Source: Streptomyces sp. YPW6
GTDB taxonomy: Bacteria > Actinomycetota > Actinomycetes > Streptomycetales > Streptomycetaceae
Reading direction: 5' to 3'
NCBI RefSeq assembly: GCF_018866325.1
Contig: NZ_CP076457.1
Span: forward strand, 992,001-1,056,000
DNA length: 64,000 bases
The position numbers and the translations under genes are program-made. The notes under the pieces were generated by a model. It had not been told where the DNA came from, searched no databases, and saw only the letters and a list, made by a program, of their open reading frames with translations. Shown here one piece after another: positions 1 through 8,474 of this stretch; position 1 is the stretch's first letter; the number at the start of each line of letters is the position of its first letter.

Positions 1-1377
1 GGAGCCGCATACCCCCTCATCGTCTTCCCGACGAGCTGGGCGATGCCGCAGATCGAGTATCTGGCGCAGGCCCAGAAGCTCGCCGACTCCGGCTATGTCG
101 TGGTGAGTTACACCTCGCGCGGGTTCTGGCGCTCCGGCGGGAGGATCGAGGTGGCGGGCCCGCCGGACATCGCGGACGCCTCCGCCGTCATCGACTGGGC
201 GCTGGAGCACACCGCCGCCGACCCGGACCGCGTCGGCATGGGCGGCGTCTCCTACGGGGCGGGCATCAGCCTGCTGGCGGCCGGGCACGACCCGCGGATC
301 AAGGCGGTCGCCGCACTGAGCGGCTGGGCCGACCTGATCGACTCGATCTACAGCGGGCGCACCCAGCACCTCCAGGCCGCCGCCCTGCTCGGCGGCGCCG
401 GCCTGGTCACCGGCCGGCCCAGCGACGAACTGACCCGGACACTGCGGGACTTCCTCGGGTCCAACCTGGACAAGGAGCCGGAGATGATCGCCTGGGGGAA
501 GAAGCGCTCCCCCCTGACGTACCTGGACCGGATCAACTCCAACGGTGCGGCGATCATGATGGGCAACGCCTGGGGCGACACCATCTTCCCGCCCAACCAG
601 TACGCCTCGTTCTACGACAAGCTCACCGGCCCCAAACGTCTGGAGTTCCGCCCCGGCGACCACGCCACCGCCGAGGCCACCGGTCTGCTCGGGCTGCCCA
701 ACGACACCTGGACGAGCACCCGCCGCTGGTTCGACCGCTATCTCAAGGGCGAGCGCAACGGCATCGACACCGAGCAGCCCGTGCAGCTCGCGTCCCGCAC
801 CGGCAAGGGGTACGAGGGCTACCCGGACTGGAAGTCGGTCGGCGCACGGAAGAACCGCATCCCGCTGGACGACACCAAGAAGGTGTGGGCCAACATCGAC
901 TCCGGTGCGAACGGGGGCATCTCGATCCTGTCCAACGCGCTGGACCAGTTCCTGAAGCTGCCGCCGACGGTCTCCGTGCCGCTGCTGCCGCGGGCGTTCG
1001 CGAGCGTCTGGCAGTCGGAGCGGTACGCCACCGAGCAGCGGATCCGGGGGACGGCCGAGCTGCACACCACGGTCACCAGCACGAAGCCGAGCGGCACCCT
1101 CGTCGCGTATCTCTACGACGTGGGGCCGCTCGGCATCGGCAAACTGGTCAGCAATGCTCCGTACACCTTCCACGGGCAGACGCCGGGCCGGCCGTTCCCC
1201 ATCGACCTGGAGCTGTTCTCCACGGCCTACGACGTCCCGGCCGGTCACCGGCTCGCCCTGGTGATCGACACCGTCGATCCGCTGTACATCGAGCACAACC
1301 CGACCGGCGCGCAGCTGACCTTCTCCTCACCCGGCACGGACCCGAGTCATCTCTCGGTCCCGCTGCGCGAGAAGTGA
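1..1377 (+). CDS. CocE/NonD (X-Pro dipeptidyl-peptidase-like) hydrolase, 5' end cut by window
   Basis: The reading frame is open from the first base, so the true start lies upstream and 458 residues are visible. The nucleophile elbow reads GGVSYGAG, with Ser at about visible residue 84. The N-terminal half is an alpha/beta-hydrolase core. The C-terminal third, from about residue 270, is the beta-rich PepX_C-like domain of S15/CocE enzymes. These serine hydrolases cleave acyl esters or X-Pro peptides and are often secreted in Streptomyces; any signal peptide would be upstream of the window. Substrate cannot be assigned. It converges with the glutamate-type ABC operon and shares a hairpin terminator with it. 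Confidence 0.85.
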   Translation, partial: GAAYPLIVFPTSWAMPQIEYLAQAQKLADSGYVVVSYTSRGFWRSGGRIEVAGPPDIADASAVIDWALEHTAADPDRVGMGGVSYGAGISLLAAGHDPRIKAVAALSGWADLIDSIYSGRTQHLQAAALLGGAGLVTGRPSDELTRTLRDFLGSNLDKEPEMIAWGKKRSPLTYLDRINSNGAAIMMGNAWGDTIFPPNQYASFYDKLTGPKRLEFRPGDHATAEATGLLGLPNDTWTSTRRWFDRYLKGERNGIDTEQPVQLASRTGKGYEGYPDWKSVGARKNRIPLDDTKKVWANIDSGANGGISILSNALDQFLKLPPTVSVPLLPRAFASVWQSERYATEQRIRGTAELHTTVTSTKPSGTLVAYLYDVGPLGIGKLVSNAPYTFHGQTPGRPFPIDLELFSTAYDVPAGHRLALVIDTVDPLYIEHNPTGAQLTFSSPGTDPSHLSVPLREK

Positions 1378-1383
1378 TCACCG

Positions 1384-1431
1384 GCTGCTGCCGGGCGGGC
1401 ACTGCCCGGCTACCGCCCTCCCGGCAGCAGC
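1384..1431. terminator. Bidirectional hairpin terminator
   Basis: A 12-bp perfect stem (1384-1395 with 1420-1431) lies between the convergent hydrolase and gluD. The right arm overlaps the last codons of gluD. There is no T-tract, as is usual for Streptomyces. Confidence 0.6.
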
Positions 1432-2297
1432 GTCCCCGGATCGGCCGGGGCCACCCCGACCGCTCCCGTCTTGAGGTTGCGCCGCTCCCGCTCGGCCACC
1501 CAGGTGGCGAACCACGAGAGCAGCATGCACATCCCGATGTAGATCGGTGAGATCACCATCACGACGGGGATGAAGGGAAGATCGTAGTCGAGATTCGACG
1601 CGATCAGCTTGCCGGCATGGAGGAACTCCTCGTAGGTGATCAGATAGCCCAGGGAGGTGTCCTTCAGCGCGACCACCAGCTGGCTGATGATGGTCGGCAG
1701 CATCGCACGTACCGCCTGGGGCGCCAGGACGTAGGTGGTGACCTGGGTCTTGCGCATGCCGAGCGCGTACGCTGCCTCACGCTGGCCCCGGTCCACGGCG
1801 TTGATCCCGGTGCGGAACACCTCGGCGAGGACCGAGCCGTTGTAGAGGGTCAGCCCCGCGACGAGGGCGGGCAGCGGCTGGACCTTCAGCGCCACGAAGA
1901 TGAAGAAGATCATCACGAGCACCGGCATGGCCCGGAAGAACTCGACCAGCACGGTCGAGATCCAGCGCAGCGCCCGGTGTTCGGAGAGCCGGCCGACGGC
2001 GAGGACCGCGCCGAGGGCGAGCGAGAGGACCGCCGCGTACGCGAAGGCCTTGAGGGTGTTGCCGAGCCCGCGCAGCAGCAGTTCCTGAATGCCCTTGTAC
2101 TCGAAGGGCGTCCACTTCTGCGCGGTGAACTGGTCGGTGTCGAAAAGGAGATAGACGATCCAGCCGAACAGCGCCACGATCAGGACCGTCGAGGCGATCC
2201 CGTACAGCAGGTGCCGTCTGCGGGTGACCGGTCCGGGGATGTCGTAGAGCGCGGTGGCCTCGGGCGTCGACGGCTTGCGGGTGAGGGTCCTGGTCAT
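1410..2297 (-). CDS. gluD: Amino-acid (glutamate-type) ABC transporter permease
   Basis: 295 residues. A cytoplasmic N-terminus is followed by about five hydrophobic helices, and the EAA-type loop region reads QREAAYALGMRKTQ. This is the HEQRO/His-Glu permease family that forms the channel with GluC. The ATG at 2297 overlaps the gluC stop by 4 bp (ATGA), indicating translational coupling, and is preferred over longer in-frame extensions that run into other genes. Last gene of the gluABCD operon. Glutamate specificity is inferred from operon order, not proven by sequence. Confidence 0.88.
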   Translation of the reverse strand: MTRTLTRKPSTPEATALYDIPGPVTRRRHLLYGIASTVLIVALFGWIVYLLFDTDQFTAQKWTPFEYKGIQELLLRGLGNTLKAFAYAAVLSLALGAVLAVGRLSEHRALRWISTVLVEFFRAMPVLVMIFFIFVALKVQPLPALVAGLTLYNGSVLAEVFRTGINAVDRGQREAAYALGMRKTQVTTYVLAPQAVRAMLPTIISQLVVALKDTSLGYLITYEEFLHAGKLIASNLDYDLPFIPVVMVISPIYIGMCMLLSWFATWVAERERRNLKTGAVGVAPADPGTLLPGGR

Positions 2298-2938
2298 CGT
2301 GCGACCCCCCAGCGCTTCTCCATCACGGTGAACACCGCGCTGATGGTCAGGGTGATGATCAGGTAGCCGACGGCGATCCAGACGAAGGACCAGATGATGC
2401 TGTAGCCCAGCTCGTTGAGCGTCTTGTAGGTGCCGAGGAGTTCGGTGACGCTGAACGCCCCGGCGATGGCGGAGTTCTTCGCCAGTGCGATCAGGGTCGA
2501 GCCGACCGGCGGGATGACCGACCGGAACGCCTGCGGCAGGACCACGGTGCCCAGGGTCTGGCCGAAGGTCATGCCGAGGCTGCGGGCGGCCTCGCCCTGG
2601 CCCTTGGGCACGGTGTTGATGCCGGAGCGCAGCACCTCGCAGATGAACGCCGAGGTGTAGCAGCCGAGCGCGATGACGGCGAAGAGCTGGAACGGCAGGA
2701 CGAGCCCGAAGCGGGGCAGGCCGAGCAGGACCGCGAAGAACAGCAGGGTCAGCGGGGTGTTGCGGAGCACGGTGACCCAGACCGTGCCCAGCACCCGGAA
2801 GGAGCCGACGGGCGCGACCCGGAAGGAGGCCATCAGGAAGCCGAGGACGAGCGCCAGCGCCGAGGCGTAGACGGTCAGTTCGACGGTCCCGAGGAAGCCC
2901 TTGCCGTAGAGGGAGAAGTTCTCTGTCAGTACGTCCAT
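2294..2938 (-). CDS. gluC: Amino-acid (glutamate-type) ABC transporter permease
   Basis: 214 residues, a typical length for polar amino-acid permeases, with several transmembrane helices and the EAA loop GQGEAARSLGMTFGQT. It pairs with the following permease to build the membrane channel. The gene starts 17 bp after the binding-protein stop and ends in a 4-bp overlap with gluD, so all four genes should be co-transcribed. Confidence 0.9.
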   Translation of the reverse strand: MDVLTENFSLYGKGFLGTVELTVYASALALVLGFLMASFRVAPVGSFRVLGTVWVTVLRNTPLTLLFFAVLLGLPRFGLVLPFQLFAVIALGCYTSAFICEVLRSGINTVPKGQGEAARSLGMTFGQTLGTVVLPQAFRSVIPPVGSTLIALAKNSAIAGAFSVTELLGTYKTLNELGYSIIWSFVWIAVGYLIITLTISAVFTVMEKRWGVAR

Positions 2939-2955
2939 GGGTGAGGCGCGTCCCC

Positions 2956-3885
2956 TCAGGTCGCCGGGTAGCGGTCGATGGGCGGCGGGGCAGGCGCGGG
3001 CGCTCCGGAGAGGCCGAGCGTCGCGTCGTACGCCTTCTTCCAGTTGCCGTCCCTCTCATTGGCCTCCAGGGCGTCGTTGAGCGCGTTGCGCAGGGCGTTG
3101 TCGCCGCGTGGTACACCGATGCCGTACGGCTCCTGCGAGAAGGGTTTGCCGACGACCTTCATCTCGTCGGGCGCCTTGGCCGCGAAGCCCAGCAGGATCG
3201 CGTCGTCGGTGGTCACGGCGTCGACCTGGTAGGTGAGGAGGTTGTCGACGCAGATCGAGTACGTGTCGTACGCGACGAGGGTCGCCTCCGGGTAGTCGGC
3301 GGCGATCCGCTGGTAGGGCGTGGAGCCCGCCGCCGAGCAGACGGTCCTGCCCGCCAGGTCCTGGGGGCCGTGGATGTCGTCCTCGTCGGTGCGCACCAGC
3401 AGTCCCTGCCCGGCCATGTAGTAGGGCCCGGCGAAGCCGACGAGCTTCTTGCGCATGTCGTTGATGGTGTAGGTGCCCACGTAGTAGTCGATCTGCCCGT
3501 TCTGCAGGGCCGTCTCGCGGTTGGCGGACGCGATGGTGCGGAAGCGGATCGTCTGCGGTTCGAAGCCGAGCGAGGCCGCCATCATGCGGGCGATCTCGAT
3601 GTCGAACCCGGAGTAGATCCCGCTCGCCGGGTCCTTCTCCCCCAGGTAGGGCTGGTCCTCCTTGGCGCCGACGATGAGGTGGCCGCGCCGCTCGGCCCTG
3701 GTCCAGGTGCGGGAGTCGGGCAGTTCGAAGGCGGTGTCGACCCGGTAGACGGGCAGGGCCTCGGCCTTGGGGCCCTTGACCGGCGGGCTGCCGTCCTTGC
3801 CGCAGCCCGCGGCGAGGGCGGCGAGCAGGAGGCCGGCCACGAGGGCGGCCGCCCTGCCCGTACGCGCGTTCCTCGTACGCAACAT
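2956..3885 (-). CDS. gluB: Amino-acid ABC transporter solute-binding lipoprotein
   Basis: 309 residues. The start is ATG 3885, followed by a basic n-region, a hydrophobic core and the lipobox LAAGC (Cys28), so the protein is a membrane-anchored lipoprotein. The mature part is a type-II periplasmic binding fold (SBP_bac_3), with GFDIEIARMMAASLG and YYVGTYTINDMRK typical of glutamate/polar amino-acid binders. A Pro/Ala-rich tail (APAPAPPP) closes the protein. It lies 11 bp downstream of gluA. Confidence 0.9.
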   Translation of the reverse strand: MLRTRNARTGRAAALVAGLLLAALAAGCGKDGSPPVKGPKAEALPVYRVDTAFELPDSRTWTRAERRGHLIVGAKEDQPYLGEKDPASGIYSGFDIEIARMMAASLGFEPQTIRFRTIASANRETALQNGQIDYYVGTYTINDMRKKLVGFAGPYYMAGQGLLVRTDEDDIHGPQDLAGRTVCSAAGSTPYQRIAADYPEATLVAYDTYSICVDNLLTYQVDAVTTDDAILLGFAAKAPDEMKVVGKPFSQEPYGIGVPRGDNALRNALNDALEANERDGNWKKAYDATLGLSGAPAPAPPPIDRYPAT

Positions 3886-3896
3886 GGAATGCCCCC

Positions 3897-4640
3897 TCAG
3901 TGCTTGAGGATCTTGGACAGGAAGTCCTTGGCGCGGTCGCTCGACGGGGACGTGAAGAAGTCCTCCGGGACGCGGTCCTCGACGACACGGCCGTCGGCCA
4001 TGAACACCACGCGGTTGGCGGCGGAGCGGGCGAAGCCCATCTCGTGGGTGACGACGATCATCGTCATGCCGTCCCGGGCCAGTTGCTGCATGACCTCCAG
4101 GACTTCGTTGATCATCTCCGGGTCGAGCGCCGAGGTGGGCTCGTCGAAGAGGAGGGCCTTGGGGTCCATGGCGAGGGCGCGCGCGATGGCCACACGCTGC
4201 TGCTGGCCGCCGGAGAGCTGGGCGGGGAACTTGTCGGCGTGGGCGGCCAGGCCGACCCGGTCCAGCAGCTCCCGGGAGCGCTTGTCGGCCTCGTCCTTCT
4301 TGCGCTTGCGGACCTTGACCTGCGCCAGCGACACGTTGTCCAGCACGGTCCGGTGGGCGAAGAGGTTGAACGACTGGAAGACCATGCCGACTTCGGCGCG
4401 GAGCCGGGCCAGGCCCTTGCCCTCCTCGGGGAGCGGCCTTCCGTCGATCGTGATGCTGCCGGACTCGATCGCCTCCAGCCGGTTGACCGCCCGGCACAGG
4501 GTGGATTTCCCCGAGCCGGAGGGGCCGATGACCACCACCACCTCCCCGCGGCCGACGGTGAGATTGATGTCCTGAAGTACGTGCAACTCTCCGAAGTGTT
4601 TGTTGACGTCCCTCAGTTCGATCAAAGGATCGACGGCCAT
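3897..4640 (-). CDS. gluA: Amino-acid ABC transporter ATP-binding protein
   Basis: 247 residues, a complete nucleotide-binding domain: Walker A GPSGSGKST, signature LSGGQQQR, Walker B LLFDEPTSALDP and H-loop VVTHEM. The length and the Q-loop VFQSFNLFAHRT are characteristic of GlnQ/GluA ATPases. First gene of the operon. The 148 bp upstream (4641-4788) is relatively A+T-rich and should hold the promoter, but no convincing -35/-10 pair could be chosen. Confidence 0.92.
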   Translation of the reverse strand: MAVDPLIELRDVNKHFGELHVLQDINLTVGRGEVVVVIGPSGSGKSTLCRAVNRLEAIESGSITIDGRPLPEEGKGLARLRAEVGMVFQSFNLFAHRTVLDNVSLAQVKVRKRKKDEADKRSRELLDRVGLAAHADKFPAQLSGGQQQRVAIARALAMDPKALLFDEPTSALDPEMINEVLEVMQQLARDGMTMIVVTHEMGFARSAANRVVFMADGRVVEDRVPEDFFTSPSSDRAKDFLSKILKH

Positions 4641-4788
4641 GCGCTGCCCTACCCACTTGTCGCTGTGTCGAGGTCAGCGCAAACTATCCATCGCGAAAAG
4701 GGACTTCGCACCCGACACGCGCCAATGGGGCAAAAGGCTTTTTAACTGGATTAGATGAGAGGGGCGGGCGGCCCGCCGGCCGCGCGGG

Positions 4789-5229
4789 TCAGTTCTCCGC
4801 GGACTCCGCGTACACCTGCGAGAGCTCCGGGCTGCCCGCCATCGCCCAGTCGAGTCCGGCCGAGACGACGTCGATCTCCCGTCCGGACTCCAGCCGCACC
4901 ACCGGCCGGCCGCTCGGCCAGATGTCCCATGCGGCGCCCGGCACCGTCCGCACGATCACCGTGCCGAGGTAGAGACCGGCGTCGTTGCCGAGCCAGGGCA
5001 GCTCCTCGGGGTCGTCGCGCCAGCGGGGCGGCAACTGGTCAAGCGCGGCCAACGAGGCCGGGGTGTCGTCGAGTTCGAGTCCCTGCTGCCCCGCCCGGAC
5101 GCGCAGCAGTTCGCATTCGGCGAGCAGCTCGGCCACACCGTCGGGGTCCGTCTCGACGGCGGCGGCGAGCGTAGCCGACGGCGTACCGCCCTGACGCTTA
5201 CGCCAGTTGTCCAGGAAAGGGATGTTCAT
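4789..5229 (-). CDS. Conserved hypothetical protein (DUF6278-like)
   Basis: 146 residues, acidic and soluble, with no signal peptide or membrane segment. It begins MNIPFLDNWRKRQGG and resembles the short Streptomyces family I recall as DUF6278. No catalytic motif is visible. It stands alone between the glu operon and a divergent SDR gene. Function unknown; the family name is from memory. Confidence 0.75.
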   Translation of the reverse strand: MNIPFLDNWRKRQGGTPSATLAAAVETDPDGVAELLAECELLRVRAGQQGLELDDTPASLAALDQLPPRWRDDPEELPWLGNDAGLYLGTVIVRTVPGAAWDIWPSGRPVVRLESGREIDVVSAGLDWAMAGSPELSQVYAESAEN

Positions 5230-5338
5230 ACCACTAGGGTCCCATCCCGGCCAGGTTCCGCACCACAGGGCGCGCGGCGTTCACCGGTCCCCCACCCCGC
5301 CCCGGCCGGCGAGCCGGGCGCGTATCTAAGGTGCGTAC

Positions 5339-6118
5339 ATGAGTGATCGCACCTATGTCTCGGAACTGTTCTCGCTGGAAGGCCGGGTGGCGGTGGTCAC
5401 CGGAGGCAGTTCCGGCATCGGCCGGGCGATCACCGGCGCCCTGGCCCGCGCCGGAGCGGGCGTCGTCGTGGTGGCCCGCCGGGAGGCGGAGCTGCGGGCG
5501 ACCGTGGACGAGCTGACCACCGCGGGCTGCCGGGCCGCCTGGGTGAGCGCCGACCTGGGCACTCCGGAGGGGGTACGGACCGGGGCCGAGGAGGCCGCCG
5601 CGGCGTTCGGCGAGCCAGACATCCTGGTGAACTGCGCCGGGATCAATCTGCGCCCGCCGATGTCGGGGCTCGGCGAGGACGTCTGGGACACCACGATGGC
5701 GGTGAACCTGAAGGCGCCCTTCCTGCTCGGGCAGCGGTTCGGGCCGGGCATGGCCGAGCGGGGGTACGGGCGGATCATCCACGTCACGTCGCAGCAGGCG
5801 CACCGGGCCTTCGTGAGCAGCGGCGCCTACGGGGTGCCCAAGGGCGGCCTGGAGTCGCTGACCCGTTCGCAGGCCGAGGCGTGGTCGCCGCACGGCGTCA
5901 CCGTGAACAGCCTGGTGCCCGGGTTCGTGCTGACCCCGCTGAACGCGCGCCTCCAGTCGGACCCGGAGAGGGTGGCGGCGCTGGCCGCCCGGACGATGGC
6001 CGGACGGAACGGGCTGGCGGAGGACTTCGCCGGGGCCGCGGTGTTCCTCGCGGGGCGCTCATCGGCGTACATCACGGGGCAGTCGCTGTTCGTGGACGGC
6101 GGGTTCTCGGTGCACTGA
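5339..6118 (+). CDS. SDR-family NAD(P)-dependent oxidoreductase
   Basis: 259 residues, a classical short-chain dehydrogenase. The Rossmann motif TGGSSGIG is near residue 20, NCAG is present, catalytic Ser is in HVTSQQ, and the YxxxK pair is in YGVPK. It ends GQSLFVDGGFSVH, typical of gluconate-5-dehydrogenase or 3-oxoacyl-ACP-reductase-like SDRs. An arginine after the glycine motif region is compatible with NADPH use. Substrate not determinable. Monocistronic, convergent with the Clp-N gene. Confidence 0.88.
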   Translation: MSDRTYVSELFSLEGRVAVVTGGSSGIGRAITGALARAGAGVVVVARREAELRATVDELTTAGCRAAWVSADLGTPEGVRTGAEEAAAAFGEPDILVNCAGINLRPPMSGLGEDVWDTTMAVNLKAPFLLGQRFGPGMAERGYGRIIHVTSQQAHRAFVSSGAYGVPKGGLESLTRSQAEAWSPHGVTVNSLVPGFVLTPLNARLQSDPERVAALAARTMAGRNGLAEDFAGAAVFLAGRSSAYITGQSLFVDGGFSVH

Positions 6119-6132
6119 GTCCGCCGTCCACG
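6091..6132. terminator. Hairpin terminator overlapping SDR 3' end
   Basis: A 12-bp perfect inverted repeat (6091-6102 with 6121-6132) spans the SDR stop codon, between two convergent genes. It can act in both directions. Confidence 0.5.
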
Positions 6133-6153
6133 ACCGCTGGGCCGCCGGGGAGC

Positions 6154-6900
6154 TCAGGGCTTCTGCTGCCGGAGGGCCCCGGCGGCCTCGCCCACCGCCC
6201 GCTCCACCGCGGCGGACACGGCCTCCTTGCTCAGACCGAGGCCGGACAGCACGCCGGAGCCGTCCTCGAACTCCAGCAGGGCCAGCAGGACGTGCTCGGT
6301 GCCGACGTTGCTGTGGCCGAGGCGCAGGGCCTCGCGGAAGGTCAGCTCCAGGACCTTCTTGGCGTCCGCGTCGTACGGGATCAGCTCGGGCGCCGCGTCC
6401 ACCGGGGCGGGCAGCGCCGTGGTCGCCGCGGCCCGCAGGGCGTCCGGCTCCACGCCCTGCCCGGCGAGGACGCGGGCGGCGACGCCCTCGGGTTCGACGA
6501 GCAGGCCGAGGACCAGGTGGGCGGGGACGATCTCGGCGTGCCGGGCGGCCTGGGCCTCGTTGTGGGAGGCGACCACCACGTTGCGGGCGCGCGGGGTGAA
6601 GCGGTGGAAGCCCTCGTTCGGGTCCAGGTCCGAGGAGCTCTCGGCCTTCTTGGGCACGAAACGCTTCTGGGCGGCCTGGCGGGTGACGCCCATGCTGCGA
6701 CCGATGTCGGTCCAGGAGGCGCCGGAGCGACGGGCCTGGTCCACGAAGTGGCCGATGAGGTGGTCCGCCACGTCTCCGAGGTGATCGGCGGCCAGGACCG
6801 CGTCGGAGAGCTGCTCCAGAGCGTCGTCGTTGGTCTTCTTGATGGCCTCGATCAGATCGTCGAGGCGTACGGAAGGGGTGACGGGAAGAGGCTGCGTCAT
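6154..6900 (-). CDS. HTH plus Clp-N domain protein, probable autoregulator
   Basis: 248 residues from ATG 6900. Residues 62-82 (SWTDIGRSMGVTRQAAQKRF) look like a helix-turn-helix. From about residue 100 to the end there are two Clp_N repeats (FTPRARNVVVASHNEA and LELTFREALRLGHSNVGTEH). There is no AAA+ ATPase module, so it is not a Clp chaperone itself. The start codon lies 7 nt after a -10 hexamer inside a 45-bp dyad, which predicts a leaderless mRNA. ATG 6900 is preferred because the alternative in-frame ATG at 6921 would lie inside the dyad. Inferred role: a DNA-binding regulator that represses itself and may sense proteolysis substrates; this role is a hypothesis. Confidence 0.85.
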   Translation of the reverse strand: MTQPLPVTPSVRLDDLIEAIKKTNDDALEQLSDAVLAADHLGDVADHLIGHFVDQARRSGASWTDIGRSMGVTRQAAQKRFVPKKAESSSDLDPNEGFHRFTPRARNVVVASHNEAQAARHAEIVPAHLVLGLLVEPEGVAARVLAGQGVEPDALRAAATTALPAPVDAAPELIPYDADAKKVLELTFREALRLGHSNVGTEHVLLALLEFEDGSGVLSGLGLSKEAVSAAVERAVGEAAGALRQQKP

Positions 6901-6902
6901 GC

Positions 6903-6947
6903 GACAACCGTAGGTTGACACCTCAGGGGTGTCAACCTTGGGTTGTC
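6903..6947. promoter_or_regulatory. 45-bp dyad operator with embedded promoter for the Clp-N gene
   Basis: The nested inverted repeat is centred on 6925. The inner arms AGGTTGACACC (6912-6922) and GGTGTCAACCT (6928-6938) are perfect. The outer arms GACAACC (6903-6909) and GGTTGTC (6941-6947) are also perfect and symmetrically spaced. On the minus strand TTGACA (6930-6935), a 17-bp spacer and TACGGT (6907-6912) form a promoter wholly inside the dyad. Its predicted start is the A of the ATG. Confidence 0.75.
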
Positions 6948-6986
6948 ACATGCTCCGCGGCTTCGCCCGCAACCGCCCGCCCCTGA

Positions 6987-7766
6987 TCAGAGGTCGAGGT
7001 CGACGACCACCGGGGCGTGGTCGGAGGCGCCCTTGCCCTTGCGCTCCTCACGGTCGACGTAGCTGTCCTTGACGGCGGCGGTGAACGGGGCGTTGCCGAA
7101 GGTCAGGTCGATCCGCATGCCCTTGTTCTTGGGGAACCGAAGCTCGCGGTAGTCCCAGAAGGTGTAGGCGCGGTCGTACTTGAGGGGGCGGGGGTGGACC
7201 TCGCTGAGGCCCTCCGCCTCCAGGGCCGCGAGGGCGGCGCGCTCGGCGGGCGTGACATGCGTGGCGCCCTCGAACAGCGCCCGGTCCCAGACGTCCTCGT
7301 CGGTCGGCGCCACGTTGAAGTCGCCCAGGACCGCGAAGGGCAGGGTCCCCGCGGCGTCCGCGGCCACGGCCTTCCGCAGGGCTTGAAGCCAGCGCAGCTT
7401 GTACGCGTAGTGCTCGTGCTCGACCTCGCGGCCGTTGGGCACGTACACCGACCACAGGCGCAGCGGGCCGCAGGTCGCCGAGATCGCGCGGGGCTCCTGC
7501 ACCCCGTCGTACTCCGGGCCGCCGGGCAGTCCGGAGACGACGTCGGTGAGGCCGACGCGGGAGAGCAGCGCGACCCCGTTCCACCGGCCGGTGGCGTTGA
7601 CCGCGGACTCGTAACCCGCCTCGCGCAGGGCTTCGGCGGGGAACTGCTCCGCCGTGCACTTGGTTTCCTGGACGCACAGCACATCGGTGCCGCTGCTCTC
7701 CAGCCAGGCCAGCAGCCTCGGCAGCCGGGCGGTGATCGAATTGACGTTGTAGGTGGCGATGCGCAT
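6987..7766 (-). CDS. xth: Exodeoxyribonuclease III
   Basis: 259 residues, Xth/ExoA family of AP endonuclease/3'-5' exonucleases in base-excision repair. The start MRIATYNVNSI is canonical, so ATG 7766 is used rather than an eight-residue extension. Visible active-site elements are CVQETK (metal-binding Glu), GDFNVAPTDEDV (Asp/Asn) and the C-terminal GASDHAPV (catalytic Asp-His). Length matches the family. Confidence 0.93.
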   Translation of the reverse strand: MRIATYNVNSITARLPRLLAWLESSGTDVLCVQETKCTAEQFPAEALREAGYESAVNATGRWNGVALLSRVGLTDVVSGLPGGPEYDGVQEPRAISATCGPLRLWSVYVPNGREVEHEHYAYKLRWLQALRKAVAADAAGTLPFAVLGDFNVAPTDEDVWDRALFEGATHVTPAERAALAALEAEGLSEVHPRPLKYDRAYTFWDYRELRFPKNKGMRIDLTFGNAPFTAAVKDSYVDREERKGKGASDHAPVVVDLDL

Positions 7767-7808
7767 GGCAGCCAACCTAGCCGCTCCCACTGACAGCGGC
7801 CGCCGGGC

Positions 7809-8462
7809 TCACAGCTCGGTGGAGCCGCCCGGGGCCAGCCGGCCGTGGTCCGCGCCGCCCAGGGCCCCGATCTGGTGGTCGTAGACGGGGCGGGCCAGAT
7901 CGGTCAGCAGGGCGTCGTGGACGTCGATGGCGCGCCGCGGCTTCACCTCGCGTACGTAGTCGATGACCTCGGAGATCTTGCTCCAGGGGGCCATCACCGG
8001 CAGCAGCAGTGTGTCCACGGGGCGCTCGGGGACGGTGAGCGCGTCGCCGGGGTGGAAGACCGAACCGTCGACGAGGAAACCGACGTTGGTGATCCTCGGG
8101 ATGTCCGGGTGGATCACCGCGTGCAGCTCGCCGTGGACGGTGACGTCGAATCCGGCGGCGGAGAACGCGTCCCCGTTCCCCACGGTGTGCACCCGGCCCG
8201 GGAAGGCGGCCGAGAGCTGCCCGGCGACGCTGCGCAGCGTCCAGATCTCGGCTGCCGGATTGGCCTCCAGGCCCACGCGCAGCCGCGCCTCGTTGAAGTG
8301 GTCCGGGTGCTCGTGCGTCACCAGCATGACGTCCGCGCCGAGCGCCGCGTCGTCCTCGGAGAAGCCCCCGGGGTCGATGACCAGGACGCGCCCCTCCTTC
8401 TCGATCCGGACGCAGGAGTGGGTCTTCTTGGTGAGGGTGAGTGCCCCGGGCGATGCGTTCAT
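7809..8462 (-). CDS. MBL-fold metallo-hydrolase (UlaG-like)
   Basis: 217 residues. The metal-binding motif THEHPDHF is near residue 50, with an early VLVIDPGG strand typical of UlaG-like or beta-lactamase-superfamily domain 3 proteins. Further His/Asp residues are in VHGELHAV and FHPGD. Probably a cytosolic hydrolase of unknown substrate. It lies 12 bp downstream of the pcaL stop on the same strand and may be co-transcribed with it. Confidence 0.85.
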   Translation of the reverse strand: MNASPGALTLTKKTHSCVRIEKEGRVLVIDPGGFSEDDAALGADVMLVTHEHPDHFNEARLRVGLEANPAAEIWTLRSVAGQLSAAFPGRVHTVGNGDAFSAAGFDVTVHGELHAVIHPDIPRITNVGFLVDGSVFHPGDALTVPERPVDTLLLPVMAPWSKISEVIDYVREVKPRRAIDVHDALLTDLARPVYDHQIGALGGADHGRLAPGGSTEL

Positions 8463-8474
8463 GGCTCCATCCTG

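Noticed and set aside
4700..4788. Terminator or promoter in the A+T-rich stretch upstream of gluA
   Set aside because: The AAAAGGCTTTTT segment gives only a tiny hairpin, and no -35/-10 pair with good spacing could be defended.
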